Below are positions 7,274 to 14,412 of a stretch of DNA of 17,874 nucleotides, piece after piece. Made by a program: the position numbers and the translations under genes. The notes under the pieces were generated by a model. That model ran no database searches and was not told where the DNA came from. It saw only the letters and a list, made by a program, of their open reading frames with translations. Position 1 is the stretch's first letter, and every line of letters starts with the position of its first letter. The stretch is from NCBI GenBank assembly GCA_034665745.1, contig JAXDJJ010000080.1, forward strand, positions 1 to 17,874. Reading direction: 5' to 3'. This DNA comes from JAXDJJ01 sp034665745. Its GTDB lineage: Bacteria; Actinomycetota; CADDZG01; WHSQ01.

Positions 7274-7380
7274 CTCTATCCCTCCTCGGGTCGGATCTGT
7301 TCTTCGTCTGCCTTCACCTCAAAGAACGCAGCTCTCCCGAACGGGTAACCGCCTTCGGAGGTCCACGGCGGTGGGCCCGG

Positions 7381-7386
7381 TAGAAT
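7381..7386 (+). promoter_or_regulatory. -10 box (TAGAAT) for the leaderless mutase gene
   Basis: TAGAAT lies 7 bases before the ATG at 7394 (spacer CTGGTTC), the same hexamer and geometry as at 5648. There is no Shine-Dalgarno sequence. The rest of the 120-bp divergent intergenic region holds the short inverted repeat CCCGAACGGG and nothing else I can name. Confidence 0.55.
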
Positions 7387-7393
7387 CTGGTTC

Positions 7394-9046
7394 ATGGCTG
7401 AAGAACAGCAACGACGCTGGGAAGAGGCATACGAGCAGGCCAAGATGCGTGACGACGTCGACTTCGACACGTTGTCGAGTGCTCCGTTGGATCCCCTATA
7501 TGCACCCGAGGGGGGGCCAGAGGACGGTATCGGCTACCCGGGCCAGTACCCGTTCACCCGTGGCATCTATCCATCGGGATACCGGGGGCGCCTCTGGACG
7601 ATGCGCCAGTTTGCGGGCTTCGGTTCGCCCGCCCAGACGAACGAGCGCTTCCATTTCCTCGTCGACCACGGACAGACGGGCCTCTCGGTCGCGTTCGACA
7701 TGCCGACCCTCATGGGCCGGGACTCGGATGACCCGCATTCCCTCGGCGAGGTAGGCCGCTGCGGGGTCGCGGTCGACTCCCTTGCCGACATGGAGATCCT
7801 CTTTGGCGGACTGGACCTGGAGACAGTGACCACGTCGATGACGATCTCTGGCCCTGCACCGATGTTGTTCGCGATGTACCTCGCCGCTGCCGAGAAGCAA
7901 GGGGCAGACCGTTCCAAGCTCGACGGCACCTGTCAGACGGACATCCTCAAGGAATACATCGCGCAGAAAGAGTGGCTGTTCCCGCCCGAGCCGCACCTTC
8001 GCCTGACCGCCGACATGATGGAGTACTGCGCGACCGACGTGCCGAAGTACCACCCTCTCTCGATCTCGGGCTACCACATCAGGGAGGCCGGATCGACTGC
8101 CGCACAGGAACTCGCATTCACGATCGCGTCGGGTTTCGCGCACGTCGAGCTCGGCCTTCGTCGGGGTCTCGACATCGATGAGTTCGCTCCGGGGCTTTCG
8201 TTCTTCTTCAACTCGCATATCGACTTCTTCGAGGAGATCGCCAAGTTCCGTGCCGCCCGCAAGATCTGGGCGCGCTGGATGAAGGACCGTTATGGCGCCA
8301 AGAAGGAGCGGTCGTGGATGCTGAAGTTCCACACCCAGACTGCAGGGGTCTCGTTGACCGCGCAACAGCCGTACAACAACGTCGTGCGTACCGCGACCGA
8401 AGCCTTGGCTGCGGTGCTCGGCGGGACGCAAAGTCTCCACACGAACTCCCTCGACGAGGTCCTCGCCCTGCCAAGCGATGAATCTGTCGAGATCGCTCTT
8501 CGCACACAGCAGGTCATCGCCTACGAGACCGGCGTAACGAACGTGATCGATCCTCTCGGCGGGTCATGGTTCGTCGAGGCGTTGACGACGCGCATCGAAG
8601 AGGAGGCGGAGGCCTACTTCTCGAAGATCGAGGAGATGGGCAATGGCTCGATCCTCGACGGCATGCTCGCGGGCATCGAAGAAGGGTTCTTCCAGAAAGA
8701 GATGGCTGACGCTGCGTTCCGCTACCAGCAACTCTTGGAGCAGGGCAAGAAGGTCATGGTCGGCGTCAACCGCTTCACCAAGACGGTTCAGGAGATGCCC
8801 GAGGTATTACTCATCACGACCGAGATCGAAGAGAAGCAGAAGAAGGCCGTCGCCGAGGTCAAGGCCAACCGCGACACCAAGGCTGTCGACGACGCTCTAG
8901 CCTCGCTCAAAGAGATGGCCCACGACGAAGACCAGAATTCAGTTCCGATCCTCGTCGAGGCCGCCAAGGCGTACGTGACGCTTGGTGAGATGGTCGAGAC
9001 ACTGAAGAAGGAGTGGGGGGTCTACACCGAACCCCCGATGTTCTAG
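7394..9046 (+). CDS. B12-dependent acyl-CoA mutase large subunit, isobutyryl-CoA-mutase-like
   Basis: This is the TIM-barrel catalytic subunit of the methylmalonyl-CoA mutase family, which shuffles carbon skeletons by adenosylcobalamin radicals. At 550 aa it lacks the C-terminal B12-binding domain, so it needs a separate small subunit, not found here. Conserved stretches include RQFAGFGS, GLSVAFDMPT, QTDILKEYIAQKEWLFPPEP, SISGYHIREAG (His228, equal to His244 of the Propionibacterium enzyme), NNVVRT and GGTQSLHTNSLDE. The residues that select the acyl group are Phe73 and Gln191. Their spacing of 118 equals that of Tyr89/Arg207 in methylmalonyl-CoA mutase and Phe80/Gln198 in isobutyryl-CoA mutase, so the site is ICM-type. 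Automated labels would probably read methylmalonyl-CoA mutase. The stop lies 8 bp from a convergent gene. Confidence 0.92.
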   Translation: MAEEQQRRWEEAYEQAKMRDDVDFDTLSSAPLDPLYAPEGGPEDGIGYPGQYPFTRGIYPSGYRGRLWTMRQFAGFGSPAQTNERFHFLVDHGQTGLSVAFDMPTLMGRDSDDPHSLGEVGRCGVAVDSLADMEILFGGLDLETVTTSMTISGPAPMLFAMYLAAAEKQGADRSKLDGTCQTDILKEYIAQKEWLFPPEPHLRLTADMMEYCATDVPKYHPLSISGYHIREAGSTAAQELAFTIASGFAHVELGLRRGLDIDEFAPGLSFFFNSHIDFFEEIAKFRAARKIWARWMKDRYGAKKERSWMLKFHTQTAGVSLTAQQPYNNVVRTATEALAAVLGGTQSLHTNSLDEVLALPSDESVEIALRTQQVIAYETGVTNVIDPLGGSWFVEALTTRIEEEAEAYFSKIEEMGNGSILDGMLAGIEEGFFQKEMADAAFRYQQLLEQGKKVMVGVNRFTKTVQEMPEVLLITTEIEEKQKKAVAEVKANRDTKAVDDALASLKEMAHDEDQNSVPILVEAAKAYVTLGEMVETLKKEWGVYTEPPMF

Positions 9047-9054
9047 GTCTTACT

Positions 9055-10383
9055 TCACTTCTCGGTTTGGTAGAAGATCCCCCAGCCTGTGTCCGGGTTC
9101 TTCACACCGGGCGGTGACTTGATCATGAACACGCTCGCACCGATGTGCATGCGCCCGGCTTTGTCCACCTTGACCATCTCGAACTCTGGGATGTCCGAGC
9201 GGCCCACGAACATCGGCTTGGTCGTGGTCGTTCCACTCAGGATCTTCTGAGAACGTGACCCCGGGTTCATCACGCGGGCCCAGTACATGTACCAGGGGAA
9301 CTTGCCGGTATCGAGCGCCTTGGGGTCAGGGCTCCCGTACCAAACGATCGCTGCGTTTCCGGCGCTATCGGTGTCGATCCATGGCGAGTAACCGGCGGCT
9401 CCGGTCGTAACGGGGATCGGCTTCGTCCAGGTCTCGGCGTTGTCCTTCGACAACGCGTACCAGATCGGCCGGTCCTTCTCCCGCATGGAAGAGAAGACGA
9501 CGTGCAACCAACCCTTCCTGTCCATCGCGATGCTCGGATAGAGGTAGCTCATGGGGACGGGCATCGAAGTGACCTCGTGGGACGTCCACGTCTGTCCCGC
9601 GTCGTGCGACGCGGCAACCCACAACGTCTCGGGCCCCTGATCGTCGAGGCTTCCGACGGCCGCACCTTGGCGGCGGCTGTAGACGAGGTAGAGGTCTTTC
9701 TGGTCTGGCGAAACGGCGAAGTTTCCCTGCCATGTGAACGCACCGCCTGGACCGGCCTGCGCGACCGGCACCGCAGGAGTGAACGTGTTCCCGTAGTCGG
9801 TCGAGCGTAGGTACCAGATCGACGAAGGCATGCAGCACTGGAGATCTTGGTAAGTGACGTGCAGCGTGCCCTCGGGCCCGCCGACGAGCCACGGGCGATC
9901 GACGATCAAGCCGGTTGTGCTGATTGCCGTTCCGGACCACGACTCTCCGCCGTCCTGGCTGTGGCCGATCGAGAGATCGCCCAACCAGGTGTCGCCCGAG
10001 TACATCGTTCCGCCCTGGTCGAACTCGACATCGCAGTCGCCACCCTCGAACGTGTAGTTACGGGTGTCGGTCGTGTCGCCTTCGACCTTCTCGTGCTCCC
10101 ATGTCTCTCCGCCGTCGTGGCTCAAATGGAAGTAGGACTGCTTATTAGAGGTGTTGGGGACTCCCGACGGCGAGCAGATGATCTGCAAGGTCGGATCGGT
10201 GGGGCTAAGGGCGAGGCTCGTTTCTCTGTGGGCCTCGTCCTTGTGGACCAGGACGGGCTCTTTCCAGCCTTTCGCCTCGCTGAAGTTGAGCTTCGGTGCG
10301 ACCTGTCCGAACGACGGGAACGCCACGCCGCTGGCTATGCCTGCGAGGGCCAAACCGATGAACCAGAAACGGAGCTTTCTCAA
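9055..10383 (-). CDS. Secreted Asp-box (sialidase/BNR-like) beta-propeller protein, 442 aa
   Basis: The start is TTG (10381-10383) with AAGGGG at 10390-10395 on the complement, 6 nt away. It gives a proper signal peptide (MRKLRFWFIGLALAGIASG, then AFPSFGQ). Five Asp-box motifs (SxDxGxTW) are spread through the chain: SHDGGETW (88-95), SQDGGESW (142-149), STDYGNTF (194-201), SHDAGQTW (259-266) and SKDNAETW (312-319). This indicates a six-bladed propeller of the sialidase superfamily. I do not see the full arginine triad or the Tyr/Glu pair of true sialidases, so a glycosidase activity is not supported; it may be a binding or structural propeller. It lies 75 bases downstream of the lipoprotein gene, possibly in one transcript. 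Confidence 0.85.
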   Translation of the reverse strand: MRKLRFWFIGLALAGIASGVAFPSFGQVAPKLNFSEAKGWKEPVLVHKDEAHRETSLALSPTDPTLQIICSPSGVPNTSNKQSYFHLSHDGGETWEHEKVEGDTTDTRNYTFEGGDCDVEFDQGGTMYSGDTWLGDLSIGHSQDGGESWSGTAISTTGLIVDRPWLVGGPEGTLHVTYQDLQCCMPSSIWYLRSTDYGNTFTPAVPVAQAGPGGAFTWQGNFAVSPDQKDLYLVYSRRQGAAVGSLDDQGPETLWVAASHDAGQTWTSHEVTSMPVPMSYLYPSIAMDRKGWLHVVFSSMREKDRPIWYALSKDNAETWTKPIPVTTGAAGYSPWIDTDSAGNAAIVWYGSPDPKALDTGKFPWYMYWARVMNPGSRSQKILSGTTTTKPMFVGRSDIPEFEMVKVDKAGRMHIGASVFMIKSPPGVKNPDTGWGIFYQTEK

Positions 10384-10458
10384 GAGGATCCCCTTATCCA
10401 GGCGTGTTGGAGCCCGGTTACTAGTTGGCTATCGGGAGGGGGAATCCTCCGGGGGGAT

Positions 10459-11223
10459 CTACTGGGGAAACTTGGTCAGGCTCTCGTTGGGGGCTAGGTC
10501 GATCCGGTAGTGGGTCTGGTTGGCCAGCTGCGAGAACCAGTTCGAGGCCGCGTACCACTCGAAGGCTCGGGGCCCCTGGATGTAATCCCACGGCACCACC
10601 ATCTCGATCACGTTCCCCTTGACCTCGAAGGTCCCGGGAAACTCTCCGTTCCCGTCGTCTCGACCTCCGGCGTAGGCATCCCAACTCTCGGTGGTGCACT
10701 GAGCGCCGAACGAGTAACCCTCTTGATCGTTACTCCCGGTGATGCCGAACGCGATGATCATGTGGGTCTTGTCGTTGGGCATCTGTTGCGGCACCGTGTC
10801 GGCCAGGGTGAGGGTCATCTTGAAATCGTCACCCAGCCCGATGATCGAGGCTTTGACGATCTCCGCATAGGCCGGCGTGATCCCTTCTCTCTTGGAATCG
10901 TTGTCTGCGTCGTCGATGACCGCGGTGCGGCGTGCGAACGCGGGGTTGATCTCGCTCTTCGTCGACCGCGCTGGCGGCTGCCCTGCAGCACGCGCGCTAC
11001 TTCCTTGCGCCGTTGATCCACCCGCGCCGGCCGCTTCTGCTTTCTCGCCGATCTTGGCTGCCTTGTCGAGGACCTTCTTGGACTTGCTGCCTTGGCCGCC
11101 TGCCCCCGACCGGTTGCCGTCCCCAAGCCGGGTGCGGTTCCCGGCCTCGGTTGCCGGTGCCCCTGAACACGCGCCGAGGAAGAGAGCGGCACATGCGAGC
11201 ACCACCGATACCTTCGACCTCAT
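10459..11223 (-). CDS. Lipoprotein with a C-terminal beta-rich domain, 254 aa
   Basis: The N-terminus is a lipoprotein signal with lipobox LGAC (Cys19), so the protein should be anchored to the outer face of the membrane. Residues 20-95 are a low-complexity linker rich in Gly, Ala, Ser, Lys and Arg (GAGGQGSKSKKVLDKAAKIG, later GQPPARSTKSEINPAF). Residues 100-254 look like one globular beta domain, with phrases ITPAYAEIVKASIIGLGDDF, MTLTLADTVPQQMP, EMVVPWDYIQG and FEWYAASNWF. The layout recalls carbohydrate-binding or DOMON-like sandwiches, but I cannot assign a family. Its ATG overlaps the stop codon of the small membrane protein (ATGA), so the two are translationally coupled. Confidence 0.82.
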   Translation of the reverse strand: MRSKVSVVLACAALFLGACSGAPATEAGNRTRLGDGNRSGAGGQGSKSKKVLDKAAKIGEKAEAAGAGGSTAQGSSARAAGQPPARSTKSEINPAFARRTAVIDDADNDSKREGITPAYAEIVKASIIGLGDDFKMTLTLADTVPQQMPNDKTHMIIAFGITGSNDQEGYSFGAQCTTESWDAYAGGRDDGNGEFPGTFEVKGNVIEMVVPWDYIQGPRAFEWYAASNWFSQLANQTHYRIDLAPNESLTKFPQ

Positions 11224-11390
11224 AGCCCGCGGCCCCCTCGGATGATCCGGTAACCCAGCACAGCAGCAGCTAGGGCGAGAACGATCGCGATCCCGGCCCC
11301 GATGGTTTGTATCGGGTCCGCCGGAGGTGCTCTGAAGCTAGGACTTGGTGACGGGAACGATGACTGCGCCAGCTCGAGGAGGGCCCTCAT
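11220..11390 (-). CDS. Small single-helix membrane protein, 56 aa
   Basis: ATG (11388-11390) overlaps the TGA of the Nudix gene as ATGA. The TGA (11220-11222) overlaps the ATG of the lipoprotein gene in the same way. The peptide begins MRALLELAQSSFPSPSPSFR, then has one hydrophobic helix (about residues 28-47, IQTIGAGIAIVLALAAAVLG) and ends with a basic tail YRIIRGGRGL. A helix followed by RxxRGGRG suggests an N-out anchor with the basic end inside. The frame is open far upstream, which hides this short gene inside a longer meaningless frame. The double ATGA coupling is the main evidence that it is real. Function is unknown. Confidence 0.72.
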   Translation of the reverse strand: MRALLELAQSSFPSPSPSFRAPPADPIQTIGAGIAIVLALAAAVLGYRIIRGGRGL

Positions 11391-12019
11391 GACGCTTTCC
11401 CGTCGGGCATGGGCCAGCCGATCCACGACTGTGTCTCTCCCGGAGGGTCGGCGAGCCCTGCTTCGGCGAGCACGGAGAGGAACGACCGGATGATGCGCGC
11501 GGTCACGCCCCAGATGACGTTGTCCTCCCACACCCAAGCTTCGGTCGGATAGCTCTTGTCGTTGTGGGAGAACCCAGGCTCCGAGCGGATCTCTTCGTTG
11601 AGCTGAGCCAGAGGGACATGCAAGACGGCCGCGACCTCGGCTGGGTTCGGTCGTAGCTCTGGGGGCTCCGGCAGCCATCCGATGACGGGAGTGACCACGA
11701 AGCCGGTCACGATCGTGGGGAACGTATCGAGTTCGCCGAGCACCTCAACCGTCGAGGCATCGAGACCGACCTCTTCCTCTGACTCTCTCAGTGCAGCCGC
11801 GATCGCCGACTCACCGGGATCGAGTGACCCTCCGGGGAACGAGATCTGGCCCTTGTGGCTCGACAAGGTGTCGGTGCGCACTGTGAAGATGAGTGTGGGC
11901 TCGGGTGTCGCGACGATGGGGATGAGCACCGCAGCATCACGCGCGCCCTCCTGCGAGATCCGCGTGGGGGGCCGCGCAGCGAGCGCGGAGCGCAGTTTGT
12001 CCTTCAGATCCTCGGTCAT
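11387..12019 (-). CDS. Nudix hydrolase, CoA pyrophosphatase (NudL) type, 210 aa
   Basis: The Nudix box is complete: GGSLDPGESAIAAALRESEE followed by EVGL, with the metal-binding Glu residues in place. Directly before it stands LSSHKGQISFPGG, the extra motif that marks the CoA-diphosphatase branch (UPF0035/NudL). That branch splits CoA and its derivatives into 4'-phosphopantetheine and 3',5'-ADP. The C-terminal part (WVWEDNVIWGVTARIIRSFL) is also typical. I placed the start at ATG 12017-12019 because a TAAGAT -10 box ends 7 nt upstream; ATGs at 12028 and 12049 are alternatives. It heads a minus-strand unit with the small membrane protein and the lipoprotein and is divergent from the enoyl-CoA hydratase gene. 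Confidence 0.9.
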   Translation of the reverse strand: MTEDLKDKLRSALAARPPTRISQEGARDAAVLIPIVATPEPTLIFTVRTDTLSSHKGQISFPGGSLDPGESAIAAALRESEEEVGLDASTVEVLGELDTFPTIVTGFVVTPVIGWLPEPPELRPNPAEVAAVLHVPLAQLNEEIRSEPGFSHNDKSYPTEAWVWEDNVIWGVTARIIRSFLSVLAEAGLADPPGETQSWIGWPMPDGKAS

Positions 12020-12026
12020 CACAATC

Positions 12027-12032
12027 ATCTTA
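12027..12032 (-). promoter_or_regulatory. -10 box (TAAGAT) for the leaderless Nudix operon
   Basis: On the minus strand TAAGAT ends 7 bases before the ATG at 12019. It shares bases 12031-12032 with a TAGGCT box (12031-12036) on the plus strand that could serve the enoyl-CoA hydratase gene. Confidence 0.5.
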
Positions 12033-12036
12033 GGCT
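12031..12036 (+). promoter_or_regulatory. Possible -10 box (TAGGCT) for the enoyl-CoA hydratase operon
   Basis: TAGGCT fits TANNNT and lies 30 bases before the ATG at 12067. That leaves a short leader containing GGGAGG (12056-12061) 5 nt before the start. No convincing -35 box is seen. Confidence 0.35.
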
Positions 12037-12066
12037 GGGGCAAATCCAACTGATCGGGAGGTCGTC

Positions 12067-12849
12067 ATGGGCGAATTCGTGAACCTCGAGGTTGCACCAT
12101 CGGGTGTCGGCACGATCCGTCTCGACCGACCCAAGCTCAATCCGTTGAACGCTCAGGTCGCTCAGGAGTTGGGTGCCGCGGTCGACGCGGCGCGCGACAA
12201 CCCAGACGTGCGGGCGATCGTGCTGTGGGGCGGCGAGCGGGTGTTCGCTGCTGGCGCAGATATCAAGGAGATGGGGGAGCGTGACGCGGTCACGATGTTC
12301 CGCTACATCGGCGGCTTCCAGGACGTGTTCATGCGTCTCGAGAATCTCCCGCAGATAACGATCGCAGCGATCAACGGGTACGCACTCGGCGGTGGTTGTG
12401 AACTGTCGCTTGCGTGTGACATGCGTATCTGCGCGACAGATTCACAGCTCGGCCAACCCGAGATCCTCCTTGGGGTCATCCCCGGTGCCGGTGGGACCCA
12501 ACGCTTGCCGCGCTTGGTCGGCGTCGGCCGTGCGAAGGAGATCATCTACACCGGTCGGTTCGTGCCCGCCGAGGAGGCCTTGCAGATCGGGCTGGTGAAC
12601 GAAGTCGTCGAGCCCGATCAGGTCTACGCCCGCGCTGTCGAGATAGCGGAGAAGTTCGCGAATGGGCCCTTGGTCGCGTTGATGGCGGCCAAGCAGGTGA
12701 TCCAGTCCGGCATCGACATCGATAAGGCGACCGGGATCCTGCTCGAACGTCAAGCGTTCGCCGCGTTGTTCGCAACCGAAGATCAACAGATCGGTATGGA
12801 GTCGTTCATCGAGAACGGTCCCGGCAAAGCCAAATTCGTAGGCCGTTAG
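12067..12849 (+). CDS. Enoyl-CoA hydratase/isomerase (crotonase family), 260 aa
   Basis: Enoyl-CoA hydratases add water to 2-enoyl-CoA in beta-oxidation and related acyl-CoA breakdown. The chain has normal family length. The CoA-binding and oxyanion-hole segment is FAAGADIKEMGE. Both catalytic glutamates are present: one in NGYALGGGCELSLACDMR and one in LGQPEILLGVIPGAGGTQRL. The helix NGPLVALMAAKQVI is also typical. With both Glu residues, hydratase activity is more likely than isomerase or dehalogenase activity. GGGAGG at 12056-12061 supports the start. The stop codon is embedded in the ribosome site of the next gene (TTAGGAGG), so the two genes form an operon. The exact substrate is unknown. 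Confidence 0.93.
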   Translation: MGEFVNLEVAPSGVGTIRLDRPKLNPLNAQVAQELGAAVDAARDNPDVRAIVLWGGERVFAAGADIKEMGERDAVTMFRYIGGFQDVFMRLENLPQITIAAINGYALGGGCELSLACDMRICATDSQLGQPEILLGVIPGAGGTQRLPRLVGVGRAKEIIYTGRFVPAEEALQIGLVNEVVEPDQVYARAVEIAEKFANGPLVALMAAKQVIQSGIDIDKATGILLERQAFAALFATEDQQIGMESFIENGPGKAKFVGR

Positions 12850-12862
12850 GAGGCGCACACAG

Positions 12863-13234
12863 ATGTCCAGCAGTCTGAAGATCGCGTGGTTGACCGTCGA
12901 CAGCCACGACCCGAAGAAACTCGGCGAGTTCTGGAAGGAAGCTCTGGACCTCGAGGTCGTTCACGAGGAAGAAGGGGAGTACGCGTTGTCGGGCAAAGGA
13001 CGGATGGGCTCGTCCTGGAACATCCTTTTCTACGGAGCTCCTGACGAGAAGAAAGTGAAGAACCGCCTGCACCTCGATCTGATCCCCGACACAGACAAGG
13101 AAGCAGAAGCGAAGCGTCTGGAAGCTCTAGGCGCGACCAGAGCCGACATCGGTCAGTCAGAGGTGACCTGGATCGTGATGGCCGACCCCGAAGGCAACGA
13201 GTTCTGCATCCTGAGCCCCCGCGACGACGTCTGA
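12863..13234 (+). CDS. VOC-fold (glyoxalase-like) protein, 123 aa
   Basis: AGGAGG (12848-12853) precedes the ATG by 9 nt and overlaps the stop codon of the enoyl-CoA hydratase gene. The protein has the paired beta-alpha-beta modules of the vicinal oxygen chelate fold: LKIAWLTVDSHDPKKLGEFW at the start, NRLHLDLIPDTDKEAEAKRL in the middle, and MADPEGNEFCIL near the end. The His of RLHLDL and the Glu of NEFCIL stand where metal ligands are found, but the first-strand ligand position is not a clear His. It fits the Glyoxalase_6 branch common in actinobacteria. The reaction is unknown. Confidence 0.85.
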   Translation: MSSSLKIAWLTVDSHDPKKLGEFWKEALDLEVVHEEEGEYALSGKGRMGSSWNILFYGAPDEKKVKNRLHLDLIPDTDKEAEAKRLEALGATRADIGQSEVTWIVMADPEGNEFCILSPRDDV

Positions 13235-13240
13235 TCGAGT

Positions 13241-13283
13241 CTTCTCCGCTAGTGGCCCGGTTTCCGGCCCAGTAGCGGAAGAG
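13241..13283 (+). other. Long imperfect hairpin between the VOC and AlkZ-like genes
   Basis: CCGCTA (13246-13251) pairs with TAGCGG (13273-13278), TGG (13253-13255) with CCA (13269-13271), and CCGG (13257-13260) with CCGG (13264-13267). The loop is TTT and the stem has two single mismatches; a weaker outer stem extends it. There is no T run after it. It ends only a few bases before the ATG at 13288, so it could act as a terminator-like pause or shield the ribosome site. Confidence 0.55.
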
Positions 13284-13287
13284 AAGG

Positions 13288-14412
13288 ATGCCGAAGCCTC
13301 CTGAGGATGCGCCGCTCGTCACCTGGGAGCAAACGCGCGCGTTCCGACTCCAGCGTCAGCATGTGACCGACCCGCTCGGCCCCCGTTCGTTCTTGAGGAT
13401 CGTGCGAGAGCTCGGTGGGGTGCAAGCCCAGGTTGCTTCGGCCGGTGAGATCCAGTGCGCGTTGCGCGCTCCGGGACTGAAGCCTGGAGCGATAACCACT
13501 GCTCTGGTCACGGACCGCACGTTGGTCAAGACATGGATGATGCGCGGCACTATCCATCTCCTTGCAGCGGAAGACCTCGCCGTGTGGGCCTCGGCCTCCA
13601 CGACGCGGCCGACATGGAACAAGGGCTTCTGGAAGAAGAACTTCGGCGTCGAGGAGAAGGACATCCAAGCAGCTTCCGACATCGTCGAAAGTGTTATGAG
13701 CGCAGAGGGCATGACGCGCGATGCGATCGCGGACGCTGTCTTTGCGAAGGTCAAGAACCAGGCCATCGACGAGCTTCTGCGGGCTGGATGGGGATCGTTC
13801 CTCAAGATCATCGCGGCGCGGGGCCAACTCTGTTTCGGTGTGCCTGAGGGACGGAATGTCACCTTCGTTCGACCAGACATGTGGGTGAAGGACTGGCAGT
13901 CGATCGACACCGACGCGGCCTTACGTGAGGTCTGTAGGCGTTACCTCGGCTCCCACGGTCCCGCTACGCGTGAAGAGTTCGCCAGGTGGTGGGGATTCGC
14001 TCCAGCGCGCGCCAACCAGGTGCTGGAGGAACTCACTGGTGAGACCGTGATCGTGAACCGAGAAGGCGACGCGGCATACGTGCTGAAGAAGGATCTGAAG
14101 AAGCTCGAGTCGTCACGAGAAGACGATGAGATACGCAACCTTGGTCTCTTCGATGCGTACGTGTTGTCGGGGCTCCCTCACGACCAGATCATCCCCAAGT
14201 TTCATAAAGACAAGGTGTTGACCACCGGTGCGTGGGTTCAGCGCACTGTGTTGCGCGGGGGCCGCGTCGTTGGTGTCTGGACGGTAGAGACGAAGGGCAA
14301 GGCAAGGCGTGTGGAATTGAAGCCCTTCAAGAAGGGGGATGTCTCGAAGTCGGAGTTCTCCGCCGCTCTGGCACCGTTCGTACCGTTCGTCGGCGAACTG
14401 ACTCTGGTCTAG
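13288..14412 (+). CDS. Winged-helix DNA-binding protein, AlkZ/YcaQ-like glycosylase family
   Basis: The 374-aa chain matches the HTH_42 family, whose studied members (AlkZ, YcaQ/AlkX) are DNA glycosylases that unhook crosslinks or bulky adducts. The family's catalytic QxQ motif is seen as Q46-A-Q48 in RELGGVQAQVASAGE. The conserved segment TWMMRGTIHLLAAEDLAVWA (about residues 82-101) follows. Tandem winged-helix modules come next, with LLRAGWGSFLKIIAARGQLC and LGSHGPATREEFARWWGF. The C-terminal barrel has LSGLPHDQIIPKFH and VVGVWTVETKGKARRVELKP. The start is ATG 13288 with a weak GAGAAGG just before it. Which lesion it acts on is unknown; many actinobacteria carry several such paralogues, some in antibiotic clusters. 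Its stop overlaps that of the convergent metalloprotease (CTAG). Confidence 0.82.
   Translation: MPKPPEDAPLVTWEQTRAFRLQRQHVTDPLGPRSFLRIVRELGGVQAQVASAGEIQCALRAPGLKPGAITTALVTDRTLVKTWMMRGTIHLLAAEDLAVWASASTTRPTWNKGFWKKNFGVEEKDIQAASDIVESVMSAEGMTRDAIADAVFAKVKNQAIDELLRAGWGSFLKIIAARGQLCFGVPEGRNVTFVRPDMWVKDWQSIDTDAALREVCRRYLGSHGPATREEFARWWGFAPARANQVLEELTGETVIVNREGDAAYVLKKDLKKLESSREDDEIRNLGLFDAYVLSGLPHDQIIPKFHKDKVLTTGAWVQRTVLRGGRVVGVWTVETKGKARRVELKPFKKGDVSKSEFSAALAPFVPFVGELTLV

Noticed and set aside
7496..8440. Long open frame (314 codons) on the minus strand inside the mutase gene
   Set aside because: It is a by-product of G+C-rich codon use in the mutase gene; its product is Arg/His-rich, matches no fold and has no ribosome site.
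9055..10383. Calling the Asp-box protein a true sialidase
   Set aside because: Asp-boxes are clear, but the catalytic arginine triad and Tyr/Glu pair could not be found by eye.
10435..10450. GGAGG / CCTCC hairpin between the lipoprotein and Asp-box genes as a terminator
   Set aside because: Five-pair stem without a T run; it may be chance in G-rich DNA.
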